Notes: generated by a model not told the origin, from the letters alone. A stretch of 64,000 bases of DNA from Azonexus sp. R2A61 (GCF_021401135.1 NZ_JACBFO010000003.1:558001-622000); one strand, 5' to 3'; numbered from the stretch's first letter, positions 15,740-26,602 are shown. A program made the numbers and translations.

Positions 15740-15815
15740 TGGCTCCCCGACCTGGGCTCGAACCAGGGACCTACGGATTAACAGTCCGGCGCTCTACCGA
15801 CTGAGCTATCGGGGA
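15740..15815 (-). tRNA. tRNA-Asn (GTT)
   Basis: 76 nt with encoded CCA. Cloverleaf arms pair: acceptor TCCCCGA/TCGGGGA, anticodon loop CTGTTAA, T-loop TTCGAGC. Next to the prophage but not disrupted by it; a Mu-type element inserts without regard to tRNA genes. Confidence 0.97.
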
Positions 15816-15890
15816 ACAGAAGCCGGCATTCTAGGAGTAGAATGCCCTCCTGTCAAGCATTTCGTGGCTTTTTGACGAAGAAAGGCAATA

Positions 15891-17549
15891 ATGGATTCCG
15901 GTCTCGTCTATGCAAAAACGCCGATCGGTGACGAGGCCGTTCGGCAGAGCACGCGCGTCGTGCAGCGTAATCTGCGGCTGGTCCTGGTTCAGATCGACGG
16001 CAAGACCACCGTTGGCGAACTCGGCAACAAGATCGGCAACCAACGTCTGGTCGAATCGGCGATCAAGGAACTTGAAGAAGGCGGTTTCATCGTTCCCAGC
16101 GCACAGGCTGCTGCCGTCTGGGAGATGGACCGTCACGTCGCTGCACATCGCGAGCAGGTGTCGGCGATTTCCCAGTTTTCCTCGTTCGGCGCCAGTAGCG
16201 TTCTGCCCGACACCTCGCTCGTGCCGCACAGCAGAAGCAGTCAGTTTTCCTCCTTCGGCAAACCCATCCTGCCTGCCGAGCGGCAGCCCGCGGTGCTTGA
16301 GGCGCCGTCAGCAGAGGAGGCACCGCCGGCATTCCGTCAGCCGCGGGCCGGAATATCCGGCAGCATGTTGCTGAAGCTTGCCCTGGTCTTGGTGCTGGCA
16401 GTGGCGCTGGGGCTGGTGTTTTTCCCTTACGACGGTCAGAAGGAGAGGCTTGCCGCCAGCATGACCCGATTGCTGGGAACACCGGTCAAGGTGGATGCCT
16501 TTGCCCTTCGTCTTTTGCCGAAGCCGCACTGGGAAGCCGCCGGGGTGCGCATCGGCGACAGCATCACGGTGGGCCGGCTGGGGCTGGCTTCTCCGCTCTC
16601 CATCGCCTTTGGCGGTGTCAATGGCGTTGAAACGCTGATGCTGGGCGATGTCGTGGCAACACCCGCCCAGTTGCTCTCGCTGCCGTTGTTGCAGGGCAAT
16701 CTTCCGCTGCCGGCATTGAAGCAGATTTTCATCGAAAATCTGGCGGTGAGGACCGATAGCGGTCTGCCCCTTGGGGCCTTCAATGGGCAATTGAACTTGG
16801 CCGGTGGTGTGTTGCGTGACGGTCAGCTGGAGAACCCGGAACGTAGCCTGCAATTACGCCTTTCAGCCAATGGTGGCGCATTGGATATCGCGCTGGAAGG
16901 ACGTGGCTGGAAGCCTTTTCCGTCGTCCTTGTTGTCGCTCGACGGTCTTCAGGCCAAGGCGACCCTGCATGCAGATCGCGTCGATGTCGAAAATATCGAC
17001 ACCATTTTCCTGGGGGGGATCATGAAGGGGCGTGGCTCGCTAAGCTGGGCGTCCGCGGGATTGCAGCTGGATGGTACGGCGAATCTGGCGCGCTTTTCCT
17101 TGCGTCAGGTGGCGGCGGCTTTTGTACCGAAGCTGTCGGCCGAAGGGGAGGTGAATGGCGCACTCCGGCTGACGGCGCGTGGCACCGACTGGGATGCCCT
17201 GTGGTCGGCGATTGCCGTGACAGCCGATGTGGAAGTCCTGCGCGGCACGATGAGTGGTGTCGACCTTGGCGAGGCAGCCAGGCGGGGTGCGGGGGCTGCG
17301 GTCCGGGCAGGTTCGACGCGTTTCGATCGCCTGACGGCCAGGCTGGACATCAATGCGAACCGCACGCAGTTCAGCAACCTGATGCTCGATGCCGGCCTGG
17401 TATCGGCCAGTGGTCAGGGGCGGGGGGCGGCCGGGGGAGAAATCGACGCCAATCTGGTGTCGACCGTAAGAACCTCGGTATCGACCTTGCGCACGCCGTT
17501 GAAGGTGGAAGGAAAACTGCCGGTGTTGACGGTGACGGCGGGGCGCTAA
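15891..17549 (+). CDS. cytoplasmic HTH-like domain + TM + periplasmic AsmA-like protein
   Basis: 552 aa. Residues 1-70 resemble a winged helix (IDGKTTVGELGNKIGN, then VESAIKELEEGGFIV), followed by a low-complexity linker with the motif SQFSSFG twice (94-100 and 117-123). One TM at about 159-178 precedes an AsmA-C-like domain with LLPKPHWEAAGVRIGD and the terminal TRFDRLTARLDINANRTQFSN block. AsmA proteins act in lipid transport or outer-membrane biogenesis. The cytoplasmic N-terminal part is unusual for AsmA. Confidence 0.75.
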   Translation: MDSGLVYAKTPIGDEAVRQSTRVVQRNLRLVLVQIDGKTTVGELGNKIGNQRLVESAIKELEEGGFIVPSAQAAAVWEMDRHVAAHREQVSAISQFSSFGASSVLPDTSLVPHSRSSQFSSFGKPILPAERQPAVLEAPSAEEAPPAFRQPRAGISGSMLLKLALVLVLAVALGLVFFPYDGQKERLAASMTRLLGTPVKVDAFALRLLPKPHWEAAGVRIGDSITVGRLGLASPLSIAFGGVNGVETLMLGDVVATPAQLLSLPLLQGNLPLPALKQIFIENLAVRTDSGLPLGAFNGQLNLAGGVLRDGQLENPERSLQLRLSANGGALDIALEGRGWKPFPSSLLSLDGLQAKATLHADRVDVENIDTIFLGGIMKGRGSLSWASAGLQLDGTANLARFSLRQVAAAFVPKLSAEGEVNGALRLTARGTDWDALWSAIAVTADVEVLRGTMSGVDLGEAARRGAGAAVRAGSTRFDRLTARLDINANRTQFSNLMLDAGLVSASGQGRGAAGGEIDANLVSTVRTSVSTLRTPLKVEGKLPVLTVTAGR

Positions 17550-17570
17550 GCGAGGCAAGCCGAGGCAAAG

Positions 17571-17596
17571 AAAAAGGCGGGAAATCCCGCCTTTTT
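17571..17596. terminator. bidirectional terminator
   Basis: AAAAAGGCGGGA and TCCCGCCTTTTT form a stem between two convergent genes, with A-run on one side and T-run on the other, so it can serve both. Confidence 0.92.
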
Positions 17597-17618
17597 TCAT
17601 GTCGACCGCAGGAACGGC

Positions 17619-18824
17619 TTACTTCGTGACGGCGGCGATGGCCTTGGCGACGTAGCCGATGTTCTTCGTGTTCAGCGCGGCCAGGCAGATGCGGCCGGTG
17701 GACACGGCGTAGATGCCGAAGTCGTTCTTCAGTTGCTCGACCTGGGCAGCCGTCAGGCCGGTGTAGGAGAACATGCCGCGTTGCTTGACGACGAAGGAGA
17801 AGTCCTGCGCGACGCCTTCGGCCTTGATCGCGTCGACCAGACCGGTGCGCATGGCGCGGATGCGGTCGCGCATGCCGGCCAGTTCGGCTTCCCACTGGGC
17901 GCGCAGTTCGGTCGAAGCCAGCACGGCAGCGACCAGGGCGCCACCGTGGGTCGGCGGGTTGGAGTAGTTGGTGCGGATGACACGCTTGACCTGGGACATG
18001 ACGCGGGTCGCTTCGTCCTTGGAGGCGGTGACGACGGACAGGGCGCCGACGCGCTCGCCGTACAGCGAGAAGTTCTTGGAGAACGAGCTGGAGGCGAAGA
18101 ATTGCAGGCCGGAGGCGGAGAAGGCGCGGATCGCCACGGCGTCGGCGTCGATGCCATCGGCGAAGCCCTGGTAGGCCATGTCGAGGAAGGGCACCAGGCC
18201 GCGTTCCTGGCAGATGCCGACGACTTCGGCCCACTGGGCGTCGGACAGGTCGGCGCCGGTCGGGTTGTGGCAGCAGGCATGCAGCAGCACGACGGAGCCC
18301 GGAACCATCTTGTTCAGGTCGGCCTTCATGCCGGCGAAGTTCACGCCGCGGGTGCCAGCATCGTAGTAGGCGTAGTCCTCGACGATGAAGCCGGCGGACT
18401 CGAACAGGGCGCGGTGGTTTTCCCAGGACGGGTTGCTGATGTAGACCTTGGCATCCGGGTTCAGGCGCTTCAGGTAGTCGGCGCCGATCTTCAGCGCGCC
18501 GGTGCCGCCGATGGCCTGGGCGGTGATGACCTGGCCATTGGCCAGCAGGGCGGAGTCCTTGCCGAACAGCAGGTTCTGCACGGCGGTGTTGTAGGCGGCG
18601 GGGCCTTCGATCGGCTGGTAACCGCGCGGCGGGGCGGCCTTCAGGCGGACCTCTTCGGCGGCCTTGACGGCGGCCAGCAGCGGAATCTTGCCGTTGTCGT
18701 CGAAGTAGACGCCGACGCCAAGGTTGACCTTGGTGTCACGCGCATCGGCGTTGAAGGCTTCATTCAGACCGAGGATCGGGTCGCGCGGGGCGAGTTCCAC
18801 CGCAGCGAAGATCGAAGAGGACAT
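17619..18824 (-). CDS. tyrB: aromatic/aspartate aminotransferase
   Basis: 401 aa class-I PLP aminotransferase of the AspC/TyrB subgroup. PLP lysine in SSSFSKNFSLYGERVG, substrate-binding Asn/Pro in HNPTGAD, and the PSWENH motif are all present. It converts aspartate or aromatic amino acids with 2-oxoglutarate. Start MSSSIFAAVE chosen because a GGAG lies 9 bases upstream; the longer frame runs into the uvrB promoter region. AspC versus TyrB cannot be decided from sequence alone. Confidence 0.9.
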   Translation of the reverse strand: MSSSIFAAVELAPRDPILGLNEAFNADARDTKVNLGVGVYFDDNGKIPLLAAVKAAEEVRLKAAPPRGYQPIEGPAAYNTAVQNLLFGKDSALLANGQVITAQAIGGTGALKIGADYLKRLNPDAKVYISNPSWENHRALFESAGFIVEDYAYYDAGTRGVNFAGMKADLNKMVPGSVVLLHACCHNPTGADLSDAQWAEVVGICQERGLVPFLDMAYQGFADGIDADAVAIRAFSASGLQFFASSSFSKNFSLYGERVGALSVVTASKDEATRVMSQVKRVIRTNYSNPPTHGGALVAAVLASTELRAQWEAELAGMRDRIRAMRTGLVDAIKAEGVAQDFSFVVKQRGMFSYTGLTAAQVEQLKNDFGIYAVSTGRICLAALNTKNIGYVAKAIAAVTK

Positions 18825-18909
18825 TAGCGACTCCGTGGAATAATAGGGAAAGGAACCAACAGTAACGCACGACCCAAGGGTCGCGCTGACGAAAGCGGAA
18901 AATTTTAAC

Positions 18910-20979
18910 ATGAGTGAAACCCCGACCGGTGAGGTCGTCACCTTTCCCGACAGCCCCTATCGCTTGTATCAGCCTTTTCCGCCCGCCGGCGATCAGCCGG
19001 CCGCCATCGATCAACTGGTCGAAGGACTCGACGACGGCCTGTCCTTCCAGACGTTGCTCGGCGTGACCGGCTCGGGCAAGACCTACACCATGGCCAACGT
19101 CATTGCCCGTACCGGTCGCCCGGCGCTGGTGCTGGCACCGAACAAGACCTTGGCGGCGCAGTTGTACTCGGAATTTCGGGAATTCCTGCCGGAAAACGCC
19201 GTCGAGTACTTCGTTTCCTACTACGACTACTATCAGCCCGAGGCCTATGTGCCGTCGCGCGACCTGTTCATCGAGAAGGATTCGTCGATCAACGACCACA
19301 TCGAGCAGATGCGCCTGTCGGCGACGAAAAGCCTGATCGAGCGGCGCGACGTGGTGATCGTGGCGACCGTGTCGTGCATCTACGGCATCGGCGACCGCGA
19401 CGAATACCACAACATGATCCTGACCATGCGCGTCGGCGACAAGCTTGACCAGCGCGCCATCGTCAAGCGCCTGTCGGACATGCAGTACGACCGCAACGAG
19501 ATGGATTTTCACCGCGGTACCTTCCGTGTGCGCGGCGACGTCATCGACATCTTTCCGGCCGAACATGCCGAGCACGCCATCCGCGTTTCTCTGTTCGACG
19601 ACGAGATCGAAAACCTGCAGTTCTTCGATCCGCTGACCGGCCAGCTTTTCCACAAGGCCTTGCGCTTCACCGTCTTTCCGGCCTCGCACTACGTCACGCC
19701 GCGCGCCACCGTGCTGCGGGCGATCGAGGCGATCAAGACGGAATTACGCGAACGCATCGACTTCTTCGTCAAAAACGAGAAGTTGGTCGAGGCGCAGCGC
19801 ATCGAGCAGCGCACCCGTTTCGACCTGGAAATGCTTGATCAGATCGGCTTCTGCAAGGGCATCGAAAACTACTCGCGGCACCTGTCCGGGCGCAAGGCCG
19901 GGGAGTCGCCGCCGACACTGATCGATTATCTGCCGGCCGATGCGATCATGTTCATCGACGAGTCGCACGTGACCATCGGGCAGGTCGGCGGCATGTACAA
20001 GGGTGACCGTTCGCGCAAGGAAAACCTGGTCGATTACGGTTTTCGCCTGCCATCGGCGCTGGATAACCGGCCGTTGCAGTTCAACGAATTCGAGGCGCAC
20101 ATGCGCCAGACCGTGTTTGTCTCGGCGACGCCGGCGGATTACGAAAAACAGCACGCCGGTCAGGTGGTCGAGCAGGTCGTCCGACCGACCGGCCTGATCG
20201 ATCCGGATGTGCAGATTCGGCCGGCGTCCACACAAGTTGACGATCTGCTGGGGGAAATCCGCCTGCGGGTGGCGGTCGAGGAGCGGGTGCTGGTGACCAC
20301 GCTGACCAAACGGATGGCCGAAGACCTGACGGATTTTCTGGCCGACAACGGCGTGCGCGTGCGTTACCTGCACTCGGATATCGATACCGTCGAGCGTGTC
20401 GAAATCATCCGCGACCTGCGCCTGGGCGAGTTCGATGTTCTGGTCGGGATCAACCTGTTGCGTGAAGGTCTGGACATTCCGGAAGTCTCGCTGGTCACCA
20501 TCCTCGATGCCGACAAGGAGGGCTTCCTGCGTTCCGAACGCTCGCTGATTCAGACCATTGGTCGGGCCGCTCGTCATATTCATGGCACAGCGATCCTTTA
20601 CGCTGATACGATTACGCAATCCATGCAGCGGGCCATTGCCGAAACCGGGCGACGGCGCGAAAAGCAGATTGCTTTCAATCTGGCGCATGGCATTACGCCG
20701 CGCGGGGTGTCGAAAAAGATCAAGGACATCATCGACGGTGTGTACGACAGCGAATCGGCGCAGACCGAACGCAAGGCCGCACAACAGCGTGCGGTCTACG
20801 AAGCAATGGACGAGAAAAGCGTCGCCAGGGAGATCAAGCGGCTCGAAAAGCAGATGCTGGAGTGCGCGAAAAACCTGGAATTCGAAAAGGCGGCGGCAGC
20901 CCGTGATGAACTGTTCCGGCTCAGGGAGCAGGTATTCGGTGCGGCGCAGCACGACCCTGATGGAGAAGACAAGGGATGA
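18910..20979 (+). CDS. uvrB: excinuclease ABC subunit B
   Basis: 689 aa. Helicase motifs: P-loop [10 protein letters not shown] (51-60), beta-hairpin [15 protein letters not shown] that inserts between strands, DESH box, and motif [12 protein letters not shown]-terminal UVR domain ([21 protein letters not shown]). Works with UvrA and UvrC (uvrC at 58127) in nucleotide excision repair. Divergent from the aminotransferase; no clear LexA box seen in the 85-bp spacer. Confidence 0.98.
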   Translation: MSETPTGEVVTFPDSPYRLYQPFPPAGDQPAAIDQLVEGLDDGLSFQTLLGVTGSGKTYTMANVIARTGRPALVLAPNKTLAAQLYSEFREFLPENAVEYFVSYYDYYQPEAYVPSRDLFIEKDSSINDHIEQMRLSATKSLIERRDVVIVATVSCIYGIGDRDEYHNMILTMRVGDKLDQRAIVKRLSDMQYDRNEMDFHRGTFRVRGDVIDIFPAEHAEHAIRVSLFDDEIENLQFFDPLTGQLFHKALRFTVFPASHYVTPRATVLRAIEAIKTELRERIDFFVKNEKLVEAQRIEQRTRFDLEMLDQIGFCKGIENYSRHLSGRKAGESPPTLIDYLPADAIMFIDESHVTIGQVGGMYKGDRSRKENLVDYGFRLPSALDNRPLQFNEFEAHMRQTVFVSATPADYEKQHAGQVVEQVVRPTGLIDPDVQIRPASTQVDDLLGEIRLRVAVEERVLVTTLTKRMAEDLTDFLADNGVRVRYLHSDIDTVERVEIIRDLRLGEFDVLVGINLLREGLDIPEVSLVTILDADKEGFLRSERSLIQTIGRAARHIHGTAILYADTITQSMQRAIAETGRRREKQIAFNLAHGITPRGVSKKIKDIIDGVYDSESAQTERKAAQQRAVYEAMDEKSVAREIKRLEKQMLECAKNLEFEKAAAARDELFRLREQVFGAAQHDPDGEDKG

Positions 20980-21452
20980 TCTATCGCATTCTGCTGGTTT
21001 GCATGGGCAACATCTGCCGTTCTCCAACGGCTGAAGGTGTGCTTAGACAGTTCATTAAAATCAATGGACTGGGCGATAAAGTTGAAGTTGATTCTGCGGG
21101 TACGCACGGCTATCACGTTGGCGAAGCCCCGGATACCAGAACACAGCGTGCCGCTGCGTTGCGCGGTTACAACCTTTCCCAGTTACGGGCTCGCAAGGTG
21201 GCGCGCCAGGATCTCGATTATTTCGATCTGATTCTGGCCATGGACCGGAACAATCTGGACAACCTGCAACGCATGGCGAGGCCTGATCAGTTGCCGAAGA
21301 TCGGCCTGTTCATGCGCTATGCGAAAAAGTTCGACGACGAGGAGGTACCCGATCCTTTCTATGGCCTGGGACATGGATTCGATCTGGTGCTCGACATGGT
21401 CGAGGATGCGTCGCAGGGGCTGGTGGATTTCCTGCGCAAGAAATTATCCTGA
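20976..21452 (+). CDS. low-molecular-weight protein tyrosine phosphatase
   Basis: 158 aa. P-loop CMGNICRS (Cys nucleophile and Arg) near residue 8 and the general-acid loop DPFYG near residue 125. Starts in an ATGA overlap with uvrB, so it is translated with it. Substrate unknown; members act on polysaccharide-export tyrosine kinases or small phosphotyrosine compounds. No kinase gene is nearby. Confidence 0.93.
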   Translation: MIYRILLVCMGNICRSPTAEGVLRQFIKINGLGDKVEVDSAGTHGYHVGEAPDTRTQRAAALRGYNLSQLRARKVARQDLDYFDLILAMDRNNLDNLQRMARPDQLPKIGLFMRYAKKFDDEEVPDPFYGLGHGFDLVLDMVEDASQGLVDFLRKKLS

Positions 21453-21473
21453 CCCTTTTCCGAAGCTGGAATG

Positions 21474-21504
21474 AAGAAGGGGCGCCCGACGGGCGCCCCT
21501 TCTT
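21474..21504. terminator. bidirectional terminator between phosphatase and rne
   Basis: AAGAAGGGGCGCCC and GGGCGCCCCTTCTT form a perfect 14-bp stem with a GAC loop between convergent genes. Confidence 0.9.
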
Positions 21505-21533
21505 GTTTGCCGGGTTTGCCGGCGAGTCTTGCC

Positions 21534-24200
21534 TTACTTGCCGGTTTCGACCATCACCAACGGTTCGTTGCTGTCAGCTTCGACGCTGCGAGCCTTGCGC
21601 GGACGACCGAGTTTGACCGGCGCTTCCTGAACCGCTGCCGTAATCGGGGCAGCCGTTGTCTGCACCATGACCAGGCCGCTGTCGGCCAGGCTGTTTTCGA
21701 TTTCTGCGGTCGACAGGCTGCTTGCCGGAATTTCCATTGCCACCGGCGCTTCAGGCTGGGCGGCGACGGAAACTGCCTCCACCGTGGCAACGGTCGGGGC
21801 CGTTTCCTCGACCACGGCGACCGTGCTTTCGATGTCAGACGACTGCATTTCCGGCTGGGTCTCGACGACGACCACCGGAACTGGTTCGGCGGCAGCTTCT
21901 GCTGCCGGGGAAACCGGGATGGCTTCGGCAACGGTGCTGATCGCGGGTTCCATGGCGACGATCGCAACCGGCTGGCTGACTTCGTCGGTCGGAATGGTCA
22001 CGACGATCGGTTCGGCATTGGCTGCAGATGCCGCATCGACCGGCGTGGCGGTTTCGCCGACGGCGTTTTCCTGTTCCGGGCGTCGTTCACCACGACCGCG
22101 ACCACCGCGACGACCCCGACGGCGTTGGCCGCCGTTCTGTTCGTCATTACCCGTCTCACCCGGCTGATTGCCGACGATCTGGGCGGTTTCGGTCACGGCA
22201 GCGGCTTCAGCCTGGACCTGATCGACATTTGCCGGGGTCGGACGCGGTTCGCGCTGCTTGTCCTTGTTGCGTTGCCGGCGCTCCTGGCGTTCACCGCCAG
22301 TCTCTTCGTTGTTACGCTCGCGGGCCGGTTTCTCGGCACGGGGTTCGTTGCGGCGTTCTTCGTCACGGCGGTTGTTGCCGTTGCGACCGTTGCGCCGGCC
22401 GCCGTCGCGGCGTCCATCGCCCTGACGGGCTTCGCGGGGCTTGCGTGCCGGTTCGGGTTTGACTTCCGGTGTAGCGGGTTTGGCCGGTGCGCGGAACAGC
22501 GACAGGATGCGCGCGAACAGCCCGGTTTCCTGGGCAGCGGAAACCGGCGCGGGGGCCACGGTTTCGCTCTTTTCGGGAACGATCGGGGCCGGCTGTTCCG
22601 GCGAGATGCCCTTGATTGCCGCTTCCTGACGCGGTTTGGCATTGCTCTCCTGGGTCGCCTGCTTGATGGCTTCCTCGACCGGCATGTCGACCATGCGGTA
22701 GGACGGCTCGCGCAGGTCTTCCTGGTTCAGGTCGTCGTGGCGCAGGCGGGTGATCGTGTGCGCCGGCGTTTCCAGATGCACGTTCGGGATCAGCAGGATG
22801 GTGACCTTGTGGCGCAGCTCGATCGCCTGGATGTCCGGGCGCTTCTCGTTGAGCAGGAAGGTGGCGACATCAACCGGAACCTGGACATGCACGGCACCGG
22901 TGTTTTCCTTCATCGCTTCCTCTTCGAGGATGCGCAGGATGTGCAGCGCGGCGGATTCGGTCGAGCGGATGTGACCGGTGCCGGTACAGCGCGGGCAGGA
23001 GATGTAGCTGGTTTCGGCCAGCGCCGGACGCAGGCGCTGGCGCGACAGTTCCATCAGGCCGAAACGGCTGATCTTGCCCATCTGCACGCGGGCACGGTCG
23101 AAACGCAGGGCGTCGCGCAGGCGGTTTTCGACTTCGCGCTGGGCCTTGCTGTTTTCCATGTCGATGAAGTCGATGACGATCAGGCCGCCCAGGTCGCGCA
23201 GACGCAACTGGCGGGCCAGTTCATCGGCCGCTTCGAGGTTGGTCTTGAGGGCGGTTTCCTCGATGTCGGCACCCTTGGTGGCACGACCGGAGTTGACGTC
23301 GACGGCGACCAGGGCTTCGGTGTGGTCAATGACGATGGCGCCGCCGGACGGCAGGTTGACCTGGCGGGCGAAGGCGGTCTCGATCTGGTGTTCGATCTGG
23401 AAGCGCGAGAACAGCGGCACGTCGTCGCGGTAGCGCTTGACGCGGTTGATGTTGCCCGGCATCACGGTGCCCATGAAGGCACGCGCCTGCTCGTAAACCT
23501 CATCGGTATCGATCAGGATCTCGCCGATGTCCGGCTGGAAGTAGTCGCGGATGGCGCGGATGACCAGCGAGCCTTCGAGGTAGATCAGGAAGGCGCCCGA
23601 TTGCTGCTGGGCAGCACCTTCGATGGCACTCCACAGTTGCAGCAGGTAGTTGAGGTCCCACTGCAACTCTTCGGCCTGGCGGCCGATGGCGGCGGTGCGG
23701 GCGATCAGGCTCATGCCGCCCGGGACTTCGAGCTGGTCCATCACTTCGCGCAGCTCGGCACGTTCGTCACCGTCGACGCGGCGCGAAACGCCGCCGCCGC
23801 GCGGATTGTTCGGCATCAGGACCAGGTAGCGGCCGGCCAGCGAGACGTAGGTGGTCAGCGCGGCACCCTTGTTGCCGCGTTCGTCCTTGTCAACCTGGAC
23901 GATCAATTCCTGGCCTTCCTTCAGGGCCTCGTTGATCTTGGCCCGACCGGCTTCGACGCCAGGCTGGAAATAGGCGCGGGAGACTTCCTTGAACGGCAGG
24001 AAGCCGTGGCGTTCGGCACCATAGTCGACGAAACACGCTTCGAGCGAGGGCTCGATACGCGTGATGACGCCCTTGTAGATGTTGCTCTTGCGTTGTTCCT
24101 TGGCGGCGGATTCAATGTCGAGATCGATCAGTTTCTGACCGTCGACAATGGCGACACGGAGTTCTTCCGCCTGTGTCGCATTGAATAGCATGCGTTTCAT
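21534..24200 (-). CDS. rne: ribonuclease E
   Basis: 888 aa. S1 domain at the N-terminus ([21 protein letters not shown]), DNase-I-like catalytic subdomain with Asp residues in VAVDVNSG and IVIDFIDM, and the Zn-link SCPRC. From about residue 500 the tail is low-complexity: an Arg/Asn-rich block ([16 protein letters not shown]) flanked by acidic, Ala/Val-rich repeats, ending in a short basic motif. The tail is the degradosome scaffold/RNA-binding part. GGAG precedes the ATG. It cuts single-stranded AU-rich RNA and processes rRNA/tRNA. Confidence 0.97.
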   Translation of the reverse strand: MKRMLFNATQAEELRVAIVDGQKLIDLDIESAAKEQRKSNIYKGVITRIEPSLEACFVDYGAERHGFLPFKEVSRAYFQPGVEAGRAKINEALKEGQELIVQVDKDERGNKGAALTTYVSLAGRYLVLMPNNPRGGGVSRRVDGDERAELREVMDQLEVPGGMSLIARTAAIGRQAEELQWDLNYLLQLWSAIEGAAQQQSGAFLIYLEGSLVIRAIRDYFQPDIGEILIDTDEVYEQARAFMGTVMPGNINRVKRYRDDVPLFSRFQIEHQIETAFARQVNLPSGGAIVIDHTEALVAVDVNSGRATKGADIEETALKTNLEAADELARQLRLRDLGGLIVIDFIDMENSKAQREVENRLRDALRFDRARVQMGKISRFGLMELSRQRLRPALAETSYISCPRCTGTGHIRSTESAALHILRILEEEAMKENTGAVHVQVPVDVATFLLNEKRPDIQAIELRHKVTILLIPNVHLETPAHTITRLRHDDLNQEDLREPSYRMVDMPVEEAIKQATQESNAKPRQEAAIKGISPEQPAPIVPEKSETVAPAPVSAAQETGLFARILSLFRAPAKPATPEVKPEPARKPREARQGDGRRDGGRRNGRNGNNRRDEERRNEPRAEKPARERNNEETGGERQERRQRNKDKQREPRPTPANVDQVQAEAAAVTETAQIVGNQPGETGNDEQNGGQRRRGRRGGRGRGERRPEQENAVGETATPVDAASAANAEPIVVTIPTDEVSQPVAIVAMEPAISTVAEAIPVSPAAEAAAEPVPVVVVETQPEMQSSDIESTVAVVEETAPTVATVEAVSVAAQPEAPVAMEIPASSLSTAEIENSLADSGLVMVQTTAAPITAAVQEAPVKLGRPRKARSVEADSNEPLVMVETGK

Positions 24201-24603
24201 TGATTTCGGCTCCAGCGCGCTGTCGACCGCAATGAAACGCCCGTTGTTCAGGCAGCGACGGATTCTTTATCGGGTTGCGTCATGTAAGGTTGGCAAGGCG
24301 ATGGTTGAACGTGCTGTTTATCAGACTTGGGCCGCGTGTTTTTCTTCAAATGCGCGACCGGTAAATTCCTGCAACGGGCGATCCGTGCGTGCTTCTGGCG
24401 AGCTAATCCATTAACATCACTACTTTTGGTGAGTGAACTTAACCAGGTGTTCCTCGTTGGCTTGGCCTGCGCAGTTGGCACAGGAGAGCGGTCGGAGCCT
24501 GCCGTGTGGCGGTCGCATCCCTTCCCGGGTACGAGGGCCTACGGTCTGACGGTTCGGCATCTCTTGCAAACCGAGACTTGGAACCTGGGCAGTATATTAG
24601 AAA
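24201..24603. promoter_or_regulatory. rne leader / rne-rluC divergent intergenic region (403 bp)
   Basis: No gene seen. The rne-proximal part repeats the first codons of rne: CAATGAAACGC appears both at the start (near 24191-24201, as complement) and again at 24230-24240. RNase E mRNAs carry long leaders through which the enzyme destabilises its own message, so a structured leader is expected here. TATATT just before the rluC start (24593-24598) is too close to be its only promoter. Confidence 0.5.
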
Positions 24604-25617
24604 ATGCACAGCGCTGGTAACAATTCAGTCACCCGGGTGACGATCGACGAGGAGGCTGCCGGCCAGCGTCTGGACAACTATCTGTTGCGCCATTGCAAGG
24701 GGGTGCCGAAGAGTCATGTGTACCGCATCCTGCGCAGCGGCGAGGTACGGGTCAACAGTCGCCGGGTCGATGCCACCTATCGTCTTGTCATCGGCGATCA
24801 GGTTCGGATTCCGCCGATACGCCTGGCCGAGCGATCGGTTGACGAGGTCGATGAACAGGCCAAGCAACGGGTCGATCTGCCGATCGTCTTCGAGGATGAG
24901 GCGATGCTGGTGATCAACAAGCCGGAGGGCATTGCGGTGCATGGTGGTAGCGGCGTCAGTTTCGGTGTCATCGAGGCGTTGCGCCGGCAACGCCCGCAGG
25001 CCCGTTTCCTGGAACTGGCGCATCGGCTGGACCGCGAAACGTCCGGCATCCTGCTGGTCGGCAAGAAGCGTTCGGCGTTGACTGCATTGCATGACATGTT
25101 CCGCGAGCACGGTGCGGGCGCCGACAAGCGCTACCTGGTGCTGGTCAAGGGGCGCTGGATGAACGCCACGCAACATGTCAGGCAGCCCTTGCTGAAATAC
25201 CTGACCGAATCCGGCGAGCGTCGTGTTTCGGTCAATGCCGAGGGCAAGCCGTCGCACACGGTGTTCCGGTTGCTGGCCCGCTGGTCGGGCATGAGCCTGC
25301 TCGAGGCGCAATTGAAAACCGGGCGGACGCATCAGATCCGCGTGCATCTGGCGCATCTCGGCTTTCCCATTCTGGGCGACGAGAAATACGGGGATTTCGC
25401 ACTCAACAAGCGTCTGCGTCCCGAGGGGCTGAAGCGCATGGCGCTGCATGCCTGGCAGATGGATTTCCGCCATCCGCTGAGCGGTGAGTCAATGCGCACG
25501 ACCGCACCTTTGCCGGCCGGGATCGCTGATTACATTGCTGCGGTTGACGCCCGCGAGGGCCGGGAATTCGCCGTGGATAACCTGGCCGACTGGCTGGCAG
25601 GGAAGGATGACCGATGA
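24604..25617 (+). CDS. rluC: 23S rRNA pseudouridine synthase C
   Basis: 337 aa. S4 RNA-binding domain at residues about 15-75 (QRLDNYLLRHCKGVPKSHVYR), catalytic Asp in AHRLDRETSGILL, and C-terminal GRTHQIRVH. RluC makes pseudouridines 955, 2504 and 2580 in 23S rRNA. rluC beside rne, divergent, is the same arrangement as in E. coli. The next gene starts in its stop codon region (ATGA). Confidence 0.95.
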   Translation: MHSAGNNSVTRVTIDEEAAGQRLDNYLLRHCKGVPKSHVYRILRSGEVRVNSRRVDATYRLVIGDQVRIPPIRLAERSVDEVDEQAKQRVDLPIVFEDEAMLVINKPEGIAVHGGSGVSFGVIEALRRQRPQARFLELAHRLDRETSGILLVGKKRSALTALHDMFREHGAGADKRYLVLVKGRWMNATQHVRQPLLKYLTESGERRVSVNAEGKPSHTVFRLLARWSGMSLLEAQLKTGRTHQIRVHLAHLGFPILGDEKYGDFALNKRLRPEGLKRMALHAWQMDFRHPLSGESMRTTAPLPAGIADYIAAVDAREGREFAVDNLADWLAGKDDR

Positions 25618-26264
25618 AATATCAACTGATCGTTTTCGACTGGGATGGCACGCTGCTCGATTCGGCGGGTGCCATTGTGCGCAGCATCCAGGCATCTTGC
25701 GCGGATCTTGGTCTGCCGGTGCCGGACGATGCGCAGGCCAGGCACGTGATCGGCCTGGGGCTGGCCGATGCGATGCGTCATGCGGTTCCTGACCTGCGCC
25801 CGGAAGACACGCCGGCAATGGTCGAGCGCTATCGTTTTCATTATCTGTCCGGCGATCACGCGTTGACGCTGTTTTCCGGGGTGCCGGAAATGCTGGCCCG
25901 GCTCCGCGCGGCCGGTCACCTGCTGGCGATTGCCACCGGCAAGAGTCGTCTCGGTCTGGAGCGGGCACTCGATCATTCCGGTCTGCGCCCGTTGTTCCAT
26001 GCCTCGCGCTGTGCCGACGAATGCCATTCGAAGCCGCATCCGCAGATGCTTGAGGAACTGATGGCCGAATTTGCCGTCACGCCCATGTCGACCGTGATGA
26101 TCGGCGATACCTCGCACGATTTGCAGATGGCGCTCAATGCCGGTGTCGAGGGCTTGGCGGTGACCTATGGTGCGCATCCGCATGCTCACCTGCGCGAGTA
26201 TTCGCCGCTCGCCTGTCTGAACGATGTCGCGGAACTGGATGCATGGCTGACGAGCCACGCCTGA
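25614..26264 (+). CDS. HAD-superfamily phosphatase (Gph-like)
   Basis: 216 aa. Motif I DWDGTLLDS, motif II about residue 105-111 (IATGK), and motif IV GDTSHDLQMA. Cap domain type is that of phosphoglycolate phosphatase/beta-phosphoglucomutase relatives. Coupled to rluC by a 4-bp overlap and overlapping the Rieske gene by 22 bp. Substrate not predicted. Confidence 0.9.
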   Translation: MKYQLIVFDWDGTLLDSAGAIVRSIQASCADLGLPVPDDAQARHVIGLGLADAMRHAVPDLRPEDTPAMVERYRFHYLSGDHALTLFSGVPEMLARLRAAGHLLAIATGKSRLGLERALDHSGLRPLFHASRCADECHSKPHPQMLEELMAEFAVTPMSTVMIGDTSHDLQMALNAGVEGLAVTYGAHPHAHLREYSPLACLNDVAELDAWLTSHA

Positions 26265-26602
26265 TCGGCGACGTTTCGACACTGGTTGACGGCGGCACCG
26301 GTCTACGTTTCAAAGTCAGCCGCGATGGAAGGGAGGTGCCGGCCTTTGCCGTTCGTTACGACAGTAAGGTATACGCCTACCTGAACGAATGCGGCCATGT
26401 GCCGGCCGAACTCGACTGGCAGCCCGGCGAGTTCTTCGATCATTCCAAGCTATACTTGATCTGCGCGATCCACGGTGCGCTTTATGCGCCGGATACCGGC
26501 CGCTGCCTTGGCGGACGCTGCCAGGGCAGGGGGCTCAAGCCGCTGGATGTGCGCGAAATCGACGGACAACTCTATCTCATACCCGACAGCCGCAATGGAT
26601 AA
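26243..26602 (+). CDS. small Rieske [2Fe-2S] protein
   Basis: 119 aa with CxH (ECGHVP) and, 15 residues further, CxxH (CAIHGALY): both pairs of cluster ligands are present. Soluble, no TM, so a ferredoxin-type Rieske rather than a bc1 subunit. It overlaps the HAD gene at its start and the S49 peptidase gene at its end. Redox partner unknown. Confidence 0.9.
   Translation: MADEPRLIGDVSTLVDGGTGLRFKVSRDGREVPAFAVRYDSKVYAYLNECGHVPAELDWQPGEFFDHSKLYLICAIHGALYAPDTGRCLGGRCQGRGLKPLDVREIDGQLYLIPDSRNG

Noticed and set aside
15740..15815. tRNA-Asn as the attachment site of the prophage
   Set aside because: The phage encodes a DDE transposase and MuB, no tyrosine or serine integrase, and the tRNA 3' end is not duplicated nearby.
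21471..24188. 905-codon frame antisense to rne
   Set aside because: Product of GC-rich codon mirror effects; RNase E motifs on the other strand are unequivocal.
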